From positions 61,092,318 to 61,156,317 of the forward strand of contig NW_026262593.1 in assembly GCF_021869535.1 (NCBI RefSeq): a DNA stretch of 64,000 nucleotides, in the 5' to 3' direction. Position 1 is the first letter of the stretch. Every line of letters starts with the position of its first letter. The translations under genes were made by a program, and so were the position numbers. Below the pieces are notes generated by a model. The model was given only the letters and a program-made list of their open reading frames with translations. It was not told where the DNA came from and did no database searches. This DNA is from Mytilus californianus. Taxonomy: Eukaryota > Mollusca > Bivalvia > Mytilida > Mytilidae. This document shows positions 10,388 through 23,381 of this stretch, piece by piece.

Positions 10388-10534
10388 AACATTGATTAAA
10401 TGACATTTTTAACCTCAAATACCATAATGTTGACTGCTACGCTTCTTGGGAGTCTGACACAGGATGGGATAAACACGGAGAAATTGGTGCTAATTAAAAC
10501 TATGTATAATTTATAACATACAAAAATTCAAACA

Positions 10535-10605
10535 CAAAACAGATACACAATGAAAAGGGAAAAATATCAAAGCAACATTCAAACTCATAAGTCGTCTTTG
10601 GGGTA
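10535..10605 (-). repeat. M2 repeat end fragment
   Basis: AAAAGGGAAAAATATCAAAG then ATTCAAACTCATAAGTCG matches the inverted M2 start seen at about 12295. Confidence 0.45.
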
Positions 10606-10664
10606 TCTACATTGAACGTAATTTAGTTAACTGGTTTAACTCAACCACATCTTTATCAACATAA

Positions 10665-10950
10665 AAATAAGGAGACGTGGTATTATTGCCAATGAGACCA
10701 CTATCCACCAAAGTACAAATGAAGTGAATATGCAAATTGTGACTTGGATGAAGAGTTGTCTCATTGGCACTCATACCACATCTTCTATGAGCAATTATAG
10801 GCAACTATAAGTCTTCCGACAATTAAAAAAAAAACATACCATATAGTCGGCTATAAAAGCCCACGACATAAAAAGTGTAAAACAATTCAATTGAATAAAC
10901 GAACAAGTTTATTACAAAGAAATTTACGAAAAGCAAATATGACACACATG
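10665..10950 (+). repeat. M1 repeat with an internal inverted M1 end
   Basis: It starts GAGACGTGGTATTATTGCCA and CAATGAGACCAC. Inside is an inverted M1 start (GAGTTGTCTCATTGGCACTC, 10752-10771). Later it has GCTATAAAAGCCCACGAC and AAACAATTCAATTG. The two opposed ends suggest one M1 fragment inserted into another. Confidence 0.6.
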
Positions 10951-11574
10951 TGGCGGGGTTAAATTTATTTGCCAGCGCCAAACCTTCGTATTGCTCACTA
11001 TCTAGTTTTTATCATCATACGGTCTTGAACAATAAACAAAAAGTATGTCGTTAGTTTGCTGTGCAATTTACATTTACCATCTAATATATTTCAGATACCC
11101 TTTGGCAGTGATAATACATTTTTATCCCACAAAACACTTAAACTTTATACGAAAATTAAATAAAATTATATACATTGCTGATAAACGTTTGGAATGCGTT
11201 CGGTTAACTATTATATGATGTGCATGCGACGTTTTCGGAAATTGGGTGAAAGTTGATAATAATAATAAACCAAACAGCTAGGGGGTGTTAAAGGTATTCG
11301 CTACCCATGAGGGTCTCGCGCCGTCGGTTATAATAAAAAATGATTAAACAGATCGCGAAGAGAGATAGAGAGGGAGAGATTGTAGGAATATCGTTTTATT
11401 CATAGTCAAATAATCAATGTTAAAAGAAAAAAAATCCCCGATTCCTGAAAAATACCTTATCGCTTTTATTCTCTTCGTTCGACTTTTAAAATCACAAAAA
11501 TGTTTTATATTCGTCGCTTCCCAAACTATTGGCCGTGTATGATAAAAACGTTTTGAAAATAGTACTATGAAATA

Positions 11575-11800
11575 AGAAGATGCGAAGGACTGCCAATGAA
11601 ACAACTATCCAACAGAGCCTAAATGAAGCGGATTTCGGCAACTATAGGTCACCGTACGGCCTTTAACGATGAGCAAAAACCATACCTAAAGGCAGCTTTA
11701 AAAGGCCCCGACACCTATAATGCATGACTCGAAACCATTTGCTTTTTACTAGATATAAGAAGATGTGGTATGAGTGCCAATGAGACAACTCACCATCCAA
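11575..11800 (+). repeat. M1 repeat, followed by a second M1 start
   Basis: Carries GACTGCCAATGAAACAACTA, CTATAGGTCACCGTACGGCC and AGGCCCCGACACC. A separate M1 start (AGAAGATGTGGTATGAGTGC) follows at about 11757-11800. Confidence 0.65.
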
Positions 11801-12064
11801 GTTTACATCTCCATACTGTTTATTTAGTACTAACACGTAACTGGGACTATTTGTCCTATCATGTAACCAACATTGAAATATTTTACATTAAAATTTGAAT
11901 TTCATTATGTTATCAATTATAGAAATAAAAACATAAGTTGACATACCAATGCTTGTTGATAGTTTTTAAAGTATTCTTCTTATCAATTATATTTACGTCA
12001 AATATTAAATATCTTCTTTCTTTTTGATATATTTTTATTTTGCTATGTTTTCCCCTTTAGTATA

Positions 12065-12145
12065 AGATAAGAAGATATGATATAAGTGTCAAAGAGACAA
12101 CTCACCACCAAAATGACCTAGAAGGTTAGCAACTATAGGTTCATA
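12065..12145 (+). repeat. M1 fragment
   Basis: AAGAAGATATGATATAAGTG, AACTCACCACCAAAATGACC and AGCAACTATAGG; a diverged start of the family. Confidence 0.5.
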
Positions 12146-12289
12146 TATTTAGGATGAACATTTTCAGATTTGAATACAGCTAGGTCATAGCTATTCATCC
12201 CTAAACCGAAGTGTCAACCAAACCATCCAGAACATAGCCAACACGTTATTCTATATTTGTTAGATAATACATAGAAATAATATTTAGTT

Positions 12290-12570
12290 AAAAAGAGGCG
12301 AAAAATACCAAATGGACATTCAAACTAATAAGTCGAAAATAAACTGGCAACGCCATGGCTAAAAAGAAAAGAAAAAGCCCAATAGACAAACACCTGTTAA
12401 CACAAACACACAACGTAGAAAACCAAAGACTGAGCAACACAAGCCCCACCAAAAACTGGGGGTCATATCAGGTTCTTTGGAAAGGTAAACAGACCCTACT
12501 CTACACGTGGCACCCGTCGTGTTGATCATATAAGTACAAACCCAATGATAAGTCTAATTCAGTATTTGAA
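12290..12570 (-). repeat. M2 repeat, inverted
   Basis: In reverse complement it follows the long M2 copy at 44440-44935: CACGACGGGTGCCACGTGTA, a segment with TTTTGGTGGGGCTTGTGTTG, AGTCTTTGGTTTTCTACG, and finally TATGAGTTTGAATGTCC-like words. It lacks the 5' part. Confidence 0.65.
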
Positions 12571-12999
12571 TATTTGTGTTGTGGTGGTGACGGTGGTATT
12601 ATAATCATTATTATAATTAGTACTATTATTGTTGTTTGTTTATATAAGTTAAGACACCACTTGATTAGATTCGTACGTATGGTTCAATACACTGGTTTTT
12701 GTAAATAATGAAGTTTAAAGATCGCAAGGCCATAAAAGTAACACAAAAGAAAAGTTATCTTCTTACACAAGGAAATACATCAGCGTATAATTGTTACATT
12801 AAGTGATATAAGTACTTGTATTTTCGTCACTTGATAGGTCAAGTACCACGTGCACTCCACCTAAATCTATCGTAAATGGGAATTCATGGGTAAATAATGT
12901 ATCTATACATGTGTAGGTTAAAACACTTAAAATATAGAAAAACATGGACCAAAAAAAATAACAAAAAGAGAATAATGGGCTAAACAATTGAAGAATACA

Positions 13000-13155
13000 G
13001 AAATGAAGGACCATCACAATTTGGAATACAACTAACTTAGTGTGGCTGCCGTAGTATCTAATACAGAAATGAAGGACCATCCATACCCTCATCACATTTT
13101 GGAGTGTAATTAACCTAGTGTGGCTGTCAGAGCTCTGTGTGGCTGCCGTAGTATC
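13000..13155 (+). repeat. imperfect tandem duplication (~70 bp)
   Basis: ATACAGAAATGAAGGACCAT occurs at about 12994 and again at about 13061. Each is followed by TTTGGA, then TTAACCTAGTGTGGCTG or a close variant, and GTGGCTGCCGTAGTATC appears twice. It partly overlaps an AGAATA-family fragment (12900-13085). Confidence 0.55.
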
Positions 13156-13375
13156 TTGTTATACGGTCAGTTGAAACTGTTACGATTATTTAAATTTGTA
13201 TTTATATTCTGTTTCAATTAAAAATCTTAGAGTGCATACCATTTGTTTCAAAAATTCAATCGAAACAGCTAATCTTAATATATATATATATGAAGCTAAT
13301 AGCTAGTCGAAGAGTTTATGTTTTATCTTCCTGAAGTTGTTTTTAGACGGAAATATTTTAGCCAAATGTAATGAG

Positions 13376-13460
13376 ATTTAACGAAATGTAACAAAATGTA
13401 ACGAAATGTAAAGAAATGTTACGAAATGTAATAAAATGTTACGCAATGTAACGAAATGCT
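13376..13460 (+). repeat. short tandem repeat, 11-bp AAATGTAACGA unit
   Basis: About eight imperfect copies of an 11-bp unit (AACGAAATGT). Confidence 0.7.
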
Positions 13461-13499
13461 AATTTTAGTATTTAGTACAGTATACTGTTATTGTAGTTT

Positions 13500-13605
13500 C
13501 TCCTCTTTTTTCGGTTTTGCCACGGCGTTGTCAATTTGTCGCCGACTAATGAATTTGAATATCCTTTTGGTATCCGTCGCTTCTCTTTTAGTCGTCAGTC
13601 ATTGT
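13500..13605 (+). repeat. M2 repeat end fragment
   Basis: GCCACGGCGTTGTCAATTTG, GAATTTGAATATCC and GGTATCCGTCGCTTCTC match the last ~100 bases of the M2 copy at 44440-44935. Confidence 0.55.
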
Positions 13606-13725
13606 TACGTTTAGTTAAAGTATTGTCACCAAATGTACAAGTCACAGAATAATTATTCCTGTAAACTGATCTATAAATCTTATGTGGGTTTTACTTGTTT
13701 TGGAAGATAAATGTTGGCTCGTCCA

Positions 13726-13905
13726 TCAATGAGGATGTGGATGGGGGTGTACAGAATAGAGAATAATGGTAAAAAAAAGTGAAAATAGAAAAAAATGAAC
13801 CCAAAAAATAAAGAATAAAGGATAGTGAGGTGCTAAAATATAGAGAATAGAGAAAATGGCGTAAATACCGGTAATTAAAGCATACAGAAATGAAGGATCC
13901 CTCAT
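13726..13905 (+). repeat. AGAATA-rich mussel repeat
   Basis: Purine-rich words such as AGAATAGAGAATAATGG, AGGTGCTAAAATATAGAG and CAGAAATGAAGGATCC recur in the same order in other copies (inverted at 3640-3895 and 62220-62385). Confidence 0.55.
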
Positions 13906-14205
13906 CCTATATATATATATCTTTATTCTCAATAAACCATCATTTGGCAAGGTATAGAGAAATACATATATGTACAATATATACAATATTTAATAAATAC
14001 AATTAGTACAAGACATTTTATAAAAAATATCAGGGGTGGCTTCACACTAGATTAAGCCTGGAGTACACACAGATTTATTTATAATTTTGATAAATTTGCA
14101 GAGTTTAATAAGCTTAACTTTCTTTTTTGATGACATTAATAATTTATACTTTAAAATATTTGGTTTGATGTAACTATATTTTTGTATGCAATTTTTCCTC
14201 TCCTG

Positions 14206-17200
14206 TTAAAAAAATTGACATTCCAAAGTAAAGTGAAATTCATCCCCCATTTCATTTTTTTTACACAGAGTACAGTTTCTATTTTGTCTGCTGGTGTTAT
14301 ACCATCTACCAGCTTCAATAGATAATTTATGATTTGTCGTTCTAAATCTGCAAAATTCTACAAGATTTTTGTTATCTAAAATATCTAAATAAACTTCCGA
14401 AATAAAATTATCTTTAAATACTATGTAATTTACAGCTTTTGGTGATTCTTCTAACAATAAGTGCCAATTCTGTTCAAATTGATCTTTAAGGTTTCTATTA
14501 ACTGTCAGACGCAACCAGTTCAAATTAATAAAAGTTTGTGTATTCCAAATATATGTTAAGCCACATTCATTTAGAATATTTTTATGTTATCTAACCATAA
14601 AAAACTTATCTCCATTCTTATATGACAATTGGAAACATAAGTAATAAACAATTTTTGACAATTTTGACTCCTTTCCAGAAAGAATTTTACCCCAGAATGA
14701 TATCATTCTATTTTTTATGTCAATTTCTAGAGGATATCTTCCAAGTTCGCCATATATCATATGCAATGGTGTAGAAGATTTTAAATGTAGAAGCAATTTT
14801 CAAAATTTTAGGTGGACTTTTTAGATTATTTCGTTATTGCTGAAACCTCATACTTCGCACCCATACAGTAAAATAGGCTTTATCATTTTGCCAAATAATT
14901 CGAGTTGCGTTTTGATTGCAAGGCCGTGGTTTCTGCCTAATTTTAGAACCTCATAGAAAGCCTTAGTAGCTTTGTTAGCTATGGACTGTTTCGCTCTCTT
15001 ATAGTTCCCACTCCTGGCCAAATCTATCCCTAGATAATTAAAACTATTCACTATTTCTAATTCTATTCCGTTTAAGTGAAAATTAAGGTTCCTTAGAAGT
15101 GTTCATTTAGAAAAAAGCATGATTTTACTTTTATCAGCATTAACTTTCAGTTTCCATATAGTAAAATAATCTTGAAATGAGTCAAGTTGCCTTTGGAGAT
15201 CTGCAGGTGATTCTGCCATTAGCACAGTATCATCAGCATATAAAATTATAAATAATTTCAAATATGTATTAAGTTTGATTTCAATTTCGATAGAAATCGT
15301 TTGCAGACCATCTAAGTTACAGTTTGATAAATATGACTCGAGGTCGTTCATAAATAAGGCGAAAAGAAATGGGGACCAATATTCCCCCTGGCGTACCCCG
15401 TTACTACAAGGGAAAAATTCTGACTTACAATCATTATAAGAAATACAAGACTTTGTACCGTTATACATATTTACAATTATATTATACATGTTACCATTCA
15501 TATTATTCCGTGACTAGCAACTTATACCATAGTCCATCACGCCAAACTTTGTCGAAAGCTTTTTCAAAATCAATAAATGCGTAAATCATTTTTTTCTTCT
15601 TGTTTTTTAGAATTTCAAAAAAGTTAAAAATTATAAACAAATTATCGGTTGTTGAATAGCCCTTACGAAATCCACATTGAGTTTCATTCAAGATAAGAAA
15701 GTCGTCTGAAAACTCAGTTTATCGCTCACTCAAAATTGCAGTAAAGAGTTTACCAAGGCAACTCAGAATTGTTATTGGTCTATAATTTTTTGGGTCCATT
15801 TTGTCATCTTTGTTTTTGAAAATCGCTTTAATATTTCCAATCAGCCAACTATCCGGGACAACGCCTGTCACGAAAATAATATTAAATAGTTGTTCGTAAA
15901 TATCTATGAATATATTTTCTGTTGACTTCATATACTCATTTACAATCAGGAGTTATTTTTTTTTAACTTTTTAATACATTTTTTAATTTCTTCTTTTGAA
16001 ATGTTCCTATTTATACTTTCGTTAAGACGTTTAATATCGTTCGGGTCAATATATGGTATGTTAAAGTCTTGCTTGTCATTTGGTTCCTCGTTTAAAGCTT
16101 TAAAAAATTCAAAAAGTTTTTCCATAGGAATGTCGGGTTGCTCCCTGTTTTTACCATTTTTTAATAGTTTCCAGAATTCCTGTGAATTATTTGATTTAAA
16201 ATTTAAAATTTCTTTGACAACTTTCTTTTGTGATCAAGAATAGCTTGATCCATAACTTTTTTGTATTTTTTTTCAGCTAATTTCAAGTCTTAAAAATTTT
16301 GATTTGTTCTATTTGTTTTGAATTTTCTTTTACGTTTTTTGAAATTTTGTCTCTCAAAATGACAGTCGTCATGAAACCATTCTTTTTTCAAATTTCCAAG
16401 TTTCTTTTTTCCTTTTTTCTTAGAATTAGAAAATTTACAATTTCCAAATGTGGATTTCGCAGAATTATAGAATATTGAACATAAATGGTCAAGTAAGGTA
16501 TTATTTTTTGTTTTATCGACTGACGAGTACTTTTTACTAAAATCTAGGTTTCCACATTCAACTTCGTCTAATAGTATCTTTAATTCATTAACTTTGCCTT
16601 GTTCAATCTGATCTTTAAATTCATGACATTTTTCATGGTCGCATTTCTTAATTTTTTCGGAAAAAGTTTGACGATTACAATTTTCACCAGTTTTCTCTAC
16701 ATTATCCAAGGATGACCCCGACAATGAAATTGCAAGTGCACAGTGAACATCTGAATGAAAATGACTAAAATCAAGTACAGAAAAATTTCTAAAATATTTC
16801 AATAACCTTGTAGAACTTATACAATAATCTACAATGCTTGAATTTTACATGTTAACTTTCCTATCATTTTGTCTTCACCTATTCTCCCATTTACAATAAA
16901 TAAATTATTTCCTTTGCAAAAATCTAAAATTTTATTTCCGTACCTGTTTCTTATAGGATCTAAACTTTTTCTTTTTCGTGGTATATTCAGTGAGTCAAGC
17001 GTCAGAACGTTGTTTTCTACAAAACTCGCCGCATTGTTTCCATGTATTTCTTTTGAAAGGAAAAAGTCATCGTCGTTGGCCGTTCGTCCGTTAAAGTCTC
17101 ATACAAGGGCTACGAATTTGTAATTTTGTGAGAAATTTATATACTCGCCTTCCAGTGGAATAAATGCATCCTGTGAAAAAATGCGGTATATTCAGGGGTA

Positions 17201-17660
17201 TATATACTATACCTACAACAATATCTTGATCTAAATTTAAAATGTCAGATGAGACTTCAAACCAAATAAAATTGAGAATGGAAATGGGGAAATGTGTCAA
17301 AGAGACAACAACCCGACCATAGAGCAGACACCAGCCGAAAGCAACCAAGCACGTACTTAGAATGTGTAGGTAATGGTTTTATTTTACTTGCTATTTCTTT
17401 TTTTTTGTAGCCAAGAATGATGCCCCCAGATCGAGTTTTAGCTATAGCTTTTCTACTTTTCATATGGAATTCATATCCTGGTAGCTTAATTGTGTCAATA
17501 TCATCAGTTTTGGTTTCTACTAAACAAATTATGTCATTTTTTCTTATTAATTTTTCAAATTCTTCATACTTCAATCTCTCCTTAATTCCACAACAGTTTA
17601 GACCTATAATATTTAAATCATTATTATCTTTAGTTTTACATGTATCATTTTTATAGTTTT
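14206..17660 (-). pseudogene. LINE ORF2: endonuclease and reverse transcriptase, broken
   Basis: Reading 5' to 3' on the minus strand. The endonuclease start (GLNCCGIKERLKYEEFEKLI, then LVETKTDD) lies at about 17630-17500, and its DFNGRT motif at about 17095, where the preceding Gly codon is TGA. The end of the endonuclease (FHSDVHCALAIS) lies near 16745. RT motifs follow: KNYRPITILSCLGKLF (~15790), CGFRKGYSTTDN and AFIDFEKAFDKVWRDGLWYK (~15680-15540), SNGVRQGEYWSPFLFALFMN (~15400), and the catalytic YADD (~15240). The C-terminal ELGRYPLEI-type region lies at ~14750 and a CTLCKKNEMGDEFHFTLEC zinc-binding cluster at ~14270. The frame changes at least five times. A short foreign repeat interrupts the endonuclease (17262-17345). 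Confidence 0.8.
17262..17345 (-). repeat. short mussel repeat inside the LINE endonuclease
   Basis: The reverse complement carries GGCTGGTGTCTGCTCTATGG, GGGTTGTTGTCTCTTTGACA and CCCATTTCCATTCTCAATTT. The same ~75-bp string occurs on the plus strand at 41988-42058, so it is a separate mobile or dispersed unit that interrupts the LINE frame. Confidence 0.7.
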
Positions 17661-17899
17661 ATTAATTATTAATTTATATTAATGTTATTAACAGATGGAT
17701 CATTGTTTTTTCTGATTCGTTTATAGTTATGAATGTATGTTCTCCTTGGCATTTCTAATGAGGTGTCTCAGGACTAGACCCTGCACGCTGTCGTTTGTAT
17801 CGTCCATTCTATGTGTCATTGGATGGAGTCATCAGAACGTCCCTGTATCCAGTGTTCTCTCCGCTACCTTCGCGCTGTGTTTCTGTTGGTACTGATTTG

Positions 17900-18775
17900 C
17901 TAAGTGGGGTTTTCTGTATTTGATCTCGGAATGAACAGCTCCCCATCAATATATAGTTTGTGTCGGAACATTTTGACAAGTTTTCCGTCCTGTTTTGCCA
18001 ATTTCATAACGGGATAAAGCCTTTTTCGTTCTTCTTCTATTTCCGCTGGAAATTGCTTTTTTATTTCGAAAGGTTTACCTCGTAACTTGTACGCATTTTT
18101 CAGAACTTGTTCTTAGTCACGATGATATAGAAACCGAGCTACTATTGGTCGTGCTCTATTGAGACTTCTCTTTCCGAATCTATGGACATTTCCAAATTCA
18201 ACTGGGTGTTGTATTGCTAGTTCTTCGTACAAGAAGTTTTGTAGCTTTTGTTCACAATTTACATATTTTGCAAAGGCTAAACCTTTAAAAATCAAATTGT
18301 TTTTCATAGACCTACATTGTAGATCTAAGATCGAATCTTTCAGTCTTTTTTTTATTTCATTGAGAGGAAGCTCTAGTTGTTCTTTTGGACTTTGTTTTAG
18401 CTGAACAATTCTTGCGTTGTGGTGTATAACTTTTCTCAAAATTTGTTCGGATCGACCTTGAATATCATCAAAAAGGTTGCTTACACCTTGACAACTCGAT
18501 TGGCAATCGGCAAGCTGCACGTTGATTTCACATGTCTTAGTTTCCAATGTTCTTATTCTTGCGGACACTGACAGCATAGATTGGTTAAGGTCATCTATAC
18601 GTTTGTCTAGTTTCGTTTCGATTCCTTTAACTCTGGAATCAATGTCAGTTACCACTTTGAGGATCAAATTAAGTAAATCCATATTATTAGGACCATCTTG
18701 TCCAGTTTCAATTATTTTGCGGATTTCTTCTATTAGTTTACCGGTTCCATTTAGTGACATTTTTCCAGAGGTCAA
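17900..18775 (-). pseudogene. LINE ORF1, L1-like coiled-coil/RRM protein with one stop
   Basis: A 292-codon frame starting at an ATG and ending in TAG at 17900-17902. Residues ~20-150 form a heptad-rich coiled-coil region (RVKGIETKLDKRIDDLNQSM). Next comes an RRM-like part (RSMKNNLIFKGL, then RARPIVARFLYHRD), and then a C-terminal domain (KNAYKLRGKPFEIK, DGELFIPRS). This order is that of L1 ORF1p, an RNA-binding trimer that coats the element RNA. An in-frame TAA at 18113-18115 splits it after HRD. Otherwise the frame is intact, so this ORF has decayed less than ORF2. Confidence 0.8.
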
Positions 18776-18821
18776 AGGTCAAATTTACTACACTACTAAC
18801 AATTTGCCTAACGTTTACATA

Positions 18822-19058
18822 TACATTAAATGCCGCTATATAAATAGAACTTTTAGGAAACATCACTAATCAGTTCATTAAATGCCGTTATATAAACTGT
18901 ACTTTTAGGAAACACCACTAATCAGTACATTAAATGCCACTATATAAACAGTATATTTAATGCCGCTATATAAACAGTATGTTTAGAAAACATCACTAAT
19001 CAGAACATTAAATACCGATATATTAACAGTACTTTTAAGAAACATCACTAATCAGTAC
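18822..19058 (+). repeat. ~52-bp tandem repeat, about 4.5 units
   Basis: Units read ATTAAATGCCGCTATATAAA, then a variant of CAGTACTTTTAGGAAACATC and ACTAATCAG. One unit is truncated near 18945. The array abuts the 5' end of the LINE. Confidence 0.85.
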
Positions 19059-19100
19059 GTTTATTTATATATCATTTTTTAGTAATGTTGAGAAAAAATT

Positions 19101-19201
19101 GTTTTCAGTACTGAAAATTTCGGTCATTTTTCAGTACTGAAAATTTCAGTCACTTTTCAGTACTGAATATTTCAGTCATTTTTTCAGTACTGAAAATTTC
19201 A
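19101..19201. repeat. palindromic tandem repeat (CAGTACTG core)
   Basis: Four units of about 28 bp, each containing TTTTCAGTACTGAAAA (a 16-bp perfect palindrome in most units) followed by TTTCAGTCA-type spacers. Confidence 0.85.
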
Positions 19202-19209
19202 AATGAAAT

Positions 19210-22200
19210 TAAGCATGCAGGAAGAACTAGACAAATTTTAAAAAAAGTTAAAATGTTCGTGATTAAATTGTATTTCAGGTATCTGACAATTGATTATTTT
19301 TTACCAAAAATCGTTCTTTTTTTAAGAAATGTCTTGAAATACTCAACATTAGTATTTAGTATTCAACGAGAATAAATTGAAAACCGATTTTCTTATCTTT
19401 TTATTTGTGTGGTTTTGATGTTGAAGGACAATTTTGAATGAAGAGCTGAATAATTTTAGGGTATTAAGACATCATTCGTTCATACTAATTTGAATAAAAA
19501 GAAATGTTAGCTAGGTTATTGCACATGCACATCAATTTTTTAACAAGGATATTCAAGTTAATTACATGTTATAGTTATTAACCAAGCAAGTCCGTATACA
19601 TCATTTAATCTGCACGGCTCGGGTGACCATAAATAACCCGAACAACAAAGGACGCCTATCTGTTGTTGGAAACAATACTATACGTTGTCCTCTAGTAGTC
19701 ATTAGTATGGTTTTTTTTTGTCATTTGCTTGCTGACTTATTGATGTACAACCTACATCTCCTACAGTTTTAGTTCCGTTTTGTGTACTTTTAAATCGATG
19801 TATGAAAAATCATAACTGAAAGGGTTATTGAGTATATTAATTTACATTCTTTCCCTCAATAATATGCTTAGAGGAAGTGAACCGAGGAGAAATTTACCAA
19901 TATTTGAAATATTAAGTAAACAGAAAAAAAAATGTTTCACTTTTCAATCTTTGACTTCCCCCGTTCCCACTGCAATTTTTTTTTTCTACTGTATTAATTT
20001 TTAAGACATGTCGTATCTAAACAATTGATCTGCAGCTTATTATCCCTCGCCCTGTTTGAGGTAGTTAAAGTTGCACACTTTTGCTGTGTATTATCCAGAT
20101 TGTAGCACAGTAAGAACGAAGAGATTTCACCCATTTGATGTGTTAACCAGATGTTATTGTACAGTATATATGCATCAAGACTATGCAAGGTCCTAAAAAC
20201 TGTCCTCATTTGAGGACAGTTGTAAAACAAGTACGAACATTATTAAATATCTTAAGAAAACATTAATCCAAATAGTCCAACAACAATATGTTTCAAGTTT
20301 TTTATTGTTCTCTTTCCTCCCTCCTCAAGAGTCCTTGGTAGAGGGAAAGGCGTGTTTCTTTTTCCTTTCCCTCAATCTCCGTTTATAAATCTTCCACCTT
20401 TCTCCAAAAGGTTCCCTTTGGCGGATTTTCTCTATGAAGAAATCTCTATAAAATAAATGAATACAAAAATTAATTTAATTCCTACTAAAAACAAAGGAAT
20501 TTCCCGGCATAATATTTTAGTAATAAATTAATAAAATGTAAAAGAATTTTGTAAATGTTTGATAGTATTGTTATCAAATATATCATTTCAAGACTGCGTT
20601 CAATGAAATCCAAAAAAAATGGCGGCATAAACAGGCATATCAAACACAACGTGAAAATGACATATCGTAAGGTCACACTTAAGGAACATTCCCATCTCAA
20701 AATGATTAATCAACAGTTGGAAATGAAATATAATTTTTTTGTAGTTCCACACAAAGGTGACTTGGGAAAAAATGGCCAATTCAGACTTCTGACTGGTCTA
20801 GCCTAAGTGAAGCGTTCGTTTTGGTTGTGCGGGATGTACTTGTAAGTATGCAGTAATGCTCGTCCTGCAGAATAGGGACTTTAAATCCAATGCCTTGTTC
20901 AGAACCCTGAAAACAACTATTTGAGACGACTCACAAGACAACATTTCAGCTTATATCAACTTTATCTTCATTTTCCGGTAAAGCTCTTAATTTTCAAAAC
21001 AATTACAGTACCTAAAAGTATTTGGTCTTGTCCGGAATATGCTTGAAATATTTGCAACTTGACATTAAGCAAACCATCAATCAACCAATTGGTATTTAGT
21101 GTAAATTTAAGTATCGTGTCTTTCTTAAGTAACAGAAATATTCATAAAAGAAAAGTCATTTTTGTTTGACAATATATGACTATTATTAACTCGCGTGCTC
21201 GTACATATAAGCTCATATGAGTATAACGAAATTAGAAAACTATATTTTAATTTGATTGACAAAATCATAAGTGGAAGAAAAACCGACAACACATACTGTA
21301 AATTTAAAACAAAATGAGACAGAAAAAAGATTAAAAGACATACAAGAGTCTACAACACAGGTCACTTGAAAACTCGAGAATTATCAATGCTCTCTGGTGC
21401 TTCGGAAAGGAGCGCTTAGTTTATTTTCGATCTATGAGTTTGAATGTCCATCTGGTATCTTTCGCCCCTCTTTTACAAAACATAAATGCGTACACATGCA
21501 TATATTTCTATGGCGGATGTATTAAGCATTATACATACACATATACTTTTACTTTCAAGTAGTTGCAAGTGTAACAATTGGTAAAAGAAATAGTTCGGTC
21601 TTCACAAACTGAAACAAGCTTAGATGAACTAGTATGGCACAGTCCTTCGGACAATACATACAACAGAATGGACACAAGTGGAAGATAGTTTCCAATATTA
21701 AATCCACTAATTAAAAAGCTTATTGAAGAATTCGGACAAAATTAAATGTTCCATCTATAAACGTTTTTCTCTATCGCTTACCTAGAAACGTATACTATAT
21801 TAGTATATGTCTGGTGATTCTTTTATGATTTTGTCGTTTGTTCTCTCAAAGAAAATATGTACATCTTTGCATGGTAAATTTTCTAAGATTACAGGTTAAC
21901 TGTTATAGGTAAAAAAGGCAGATGTCTTGACAATTTTGTACATGTCAAATCATGAAAACAAATTAGAAACTAATCACCAGACAAGTTGGACAATACCATT
22001 AACACTATTTTAGAAACACAGAATCAGGATCCCGATTTAGGACCGATAAGGAACCTTAAGAAACGTCAGTTTAATCATGCAAAGAACATTCTTGTTAGGG
22101 ATTGGAATAACTTATTTGTAAATGAATCAAAGTACTGAAGTACTGAAGAACGGATGACCGCAAGTTCTTGTGGATGGTCAAAAGCACTTGTCACAGAAAA

Positions 22201-23380
22201 AAATCACATCTCTATACCTAAAACTGAGGTTAAAGTACAGAGATATATTTTTTTCTGAGACAAGTTCGTGCGTGGATAATGAATAAATGACAGTAAATTC
22301 AACCTCACCGTAATAACTATTATATTGTAGTGATACAAATCAGTATACACTGGTTTGTTGTTATATATTATATTTATATTGTAACACTATGCAGTGATCG
22401 AAAGAATTGCAATTATTAAATATATTTGGTAAAGTTTATTTATAATTATAAAATCAAAGTATGTATTATTGTTAAACTAAAAACGTGACTTTCTATATGT
22501 ACATGCTTTGGCTTTAGGGGTGTTCAAGTTTATGACAATTGCTTTTTCATTCAGTCACAGGTGGTCATCGTGTAGTGGCCAGTTAATTTAACTTTAATAG
22601 GTTTGCTTTAATTAACCTAACGTTAAGTATATGGGACCAAAAAGTAATGGTCACTTTTTAGAACAATTTTATTTGTGGCTTTGGGCTTTCTAAAAGTAAG
22701 TACCTATCATAAACAAAATTCTTTCTAAATTAAAGTCACGTTCGTAGTTGTATAAAAAGAATTGTCCCTAACAAGACAGTTCAGATTGTAACTAGGCACT
22801 AAAAACAGTTTCCCTAGCAATAGAGTTTAATAGTGCCACAATATAACAGTTACATGTATATATAATTTTCATCCATCTGTATATCATTCTATTCTTCTAT
22901 TCTAATAATAGTGCAGAGCAAGTGCATGGTGGACTCTTCTGTAAAAAATCGATTTTTCGAAAAGATTGGATACGAGTAGGCATTCATATTTTCCCGCAAA
23001 AACCGACAGAGTTACCGGTCCTTGCCGGGATTGTCGCTAAACGTTCTTGAGATATTCTTCCGCATGCATTAACACAATTTTTGGTACGTGTGTATAGATA
23101 TTATCACTGACTTTTTACATATATATATATATATATCTAACGACAAAACATTTTTATATTATTAATTTATGTTCTAAACAAAAAAATATTTTATCAGTAT
23201 TCATTGAAGAGATGTATTTATAACAAACGATAAGGAATGTTAGTTTGCACTCGTTAATATCCGCGTATTTATCATGTTTATAGATCGGTTACAAACCCTA
23301 AACGAAAGTTACGTAATGGAAATCTAGGCGATAGCAGTGCATCGGAATGCCCTCACGGTAATCGCAATGTAAAAAGGGTT
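19210..23380. other. gene-poor region
   Basis: No coding exon could be defended over about 4 kb. Visible items are an M2 end fragment at 21385-21480 (GGTGCTTCGGAAAGG, then TATGAGTTTGAATGTCC and the CCCCTCTTTTA end), an AT microsatellite near 23120-23137 and several short chance frames. The last ~100 bases lead into the Gypsy remnant. Confidence 0.4.
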
Positions 23381-23381
23381 T

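Larger units (their letters stand above)
13915..18790 (-). mobile_element. decayed LINE with L1-type ORF1 and endonuclease/RT ORF2
   Basis: On the minus strand: an ORF1 (coiled coil + RRM-like), a ~240-bp spacer, an ORF2 with AP-endonuclease then reverse transcriptase, and a C-terminal Cys/His cluster. It ends near a TATATA run at about 13905-13920. Several frameshifts and stops make it inactive. No RNase H domain is visible, unlike the LINE at 47-57 kb, so it is a different lineage. The ORF1 type points to the L1/Tx1 side, but I cannot place the clade without a tree. No TSDs could be defined. Confidence 0.8.

Noticed and set aside
12799..13095. 98-residue minus-strand frame with hydrophobic stretches
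   Set aside because: It overlaps AGAATA-family and tandem-duplicate sequence. Its Phe/Tyr/Leu-rich composition is what poly-purine DNA gives on the reverse strand.
20555..20806. 83-residue open frame
   Set aside because: No domain, no splice borders and no repeat link; length is within chance for AT-rich DNA.
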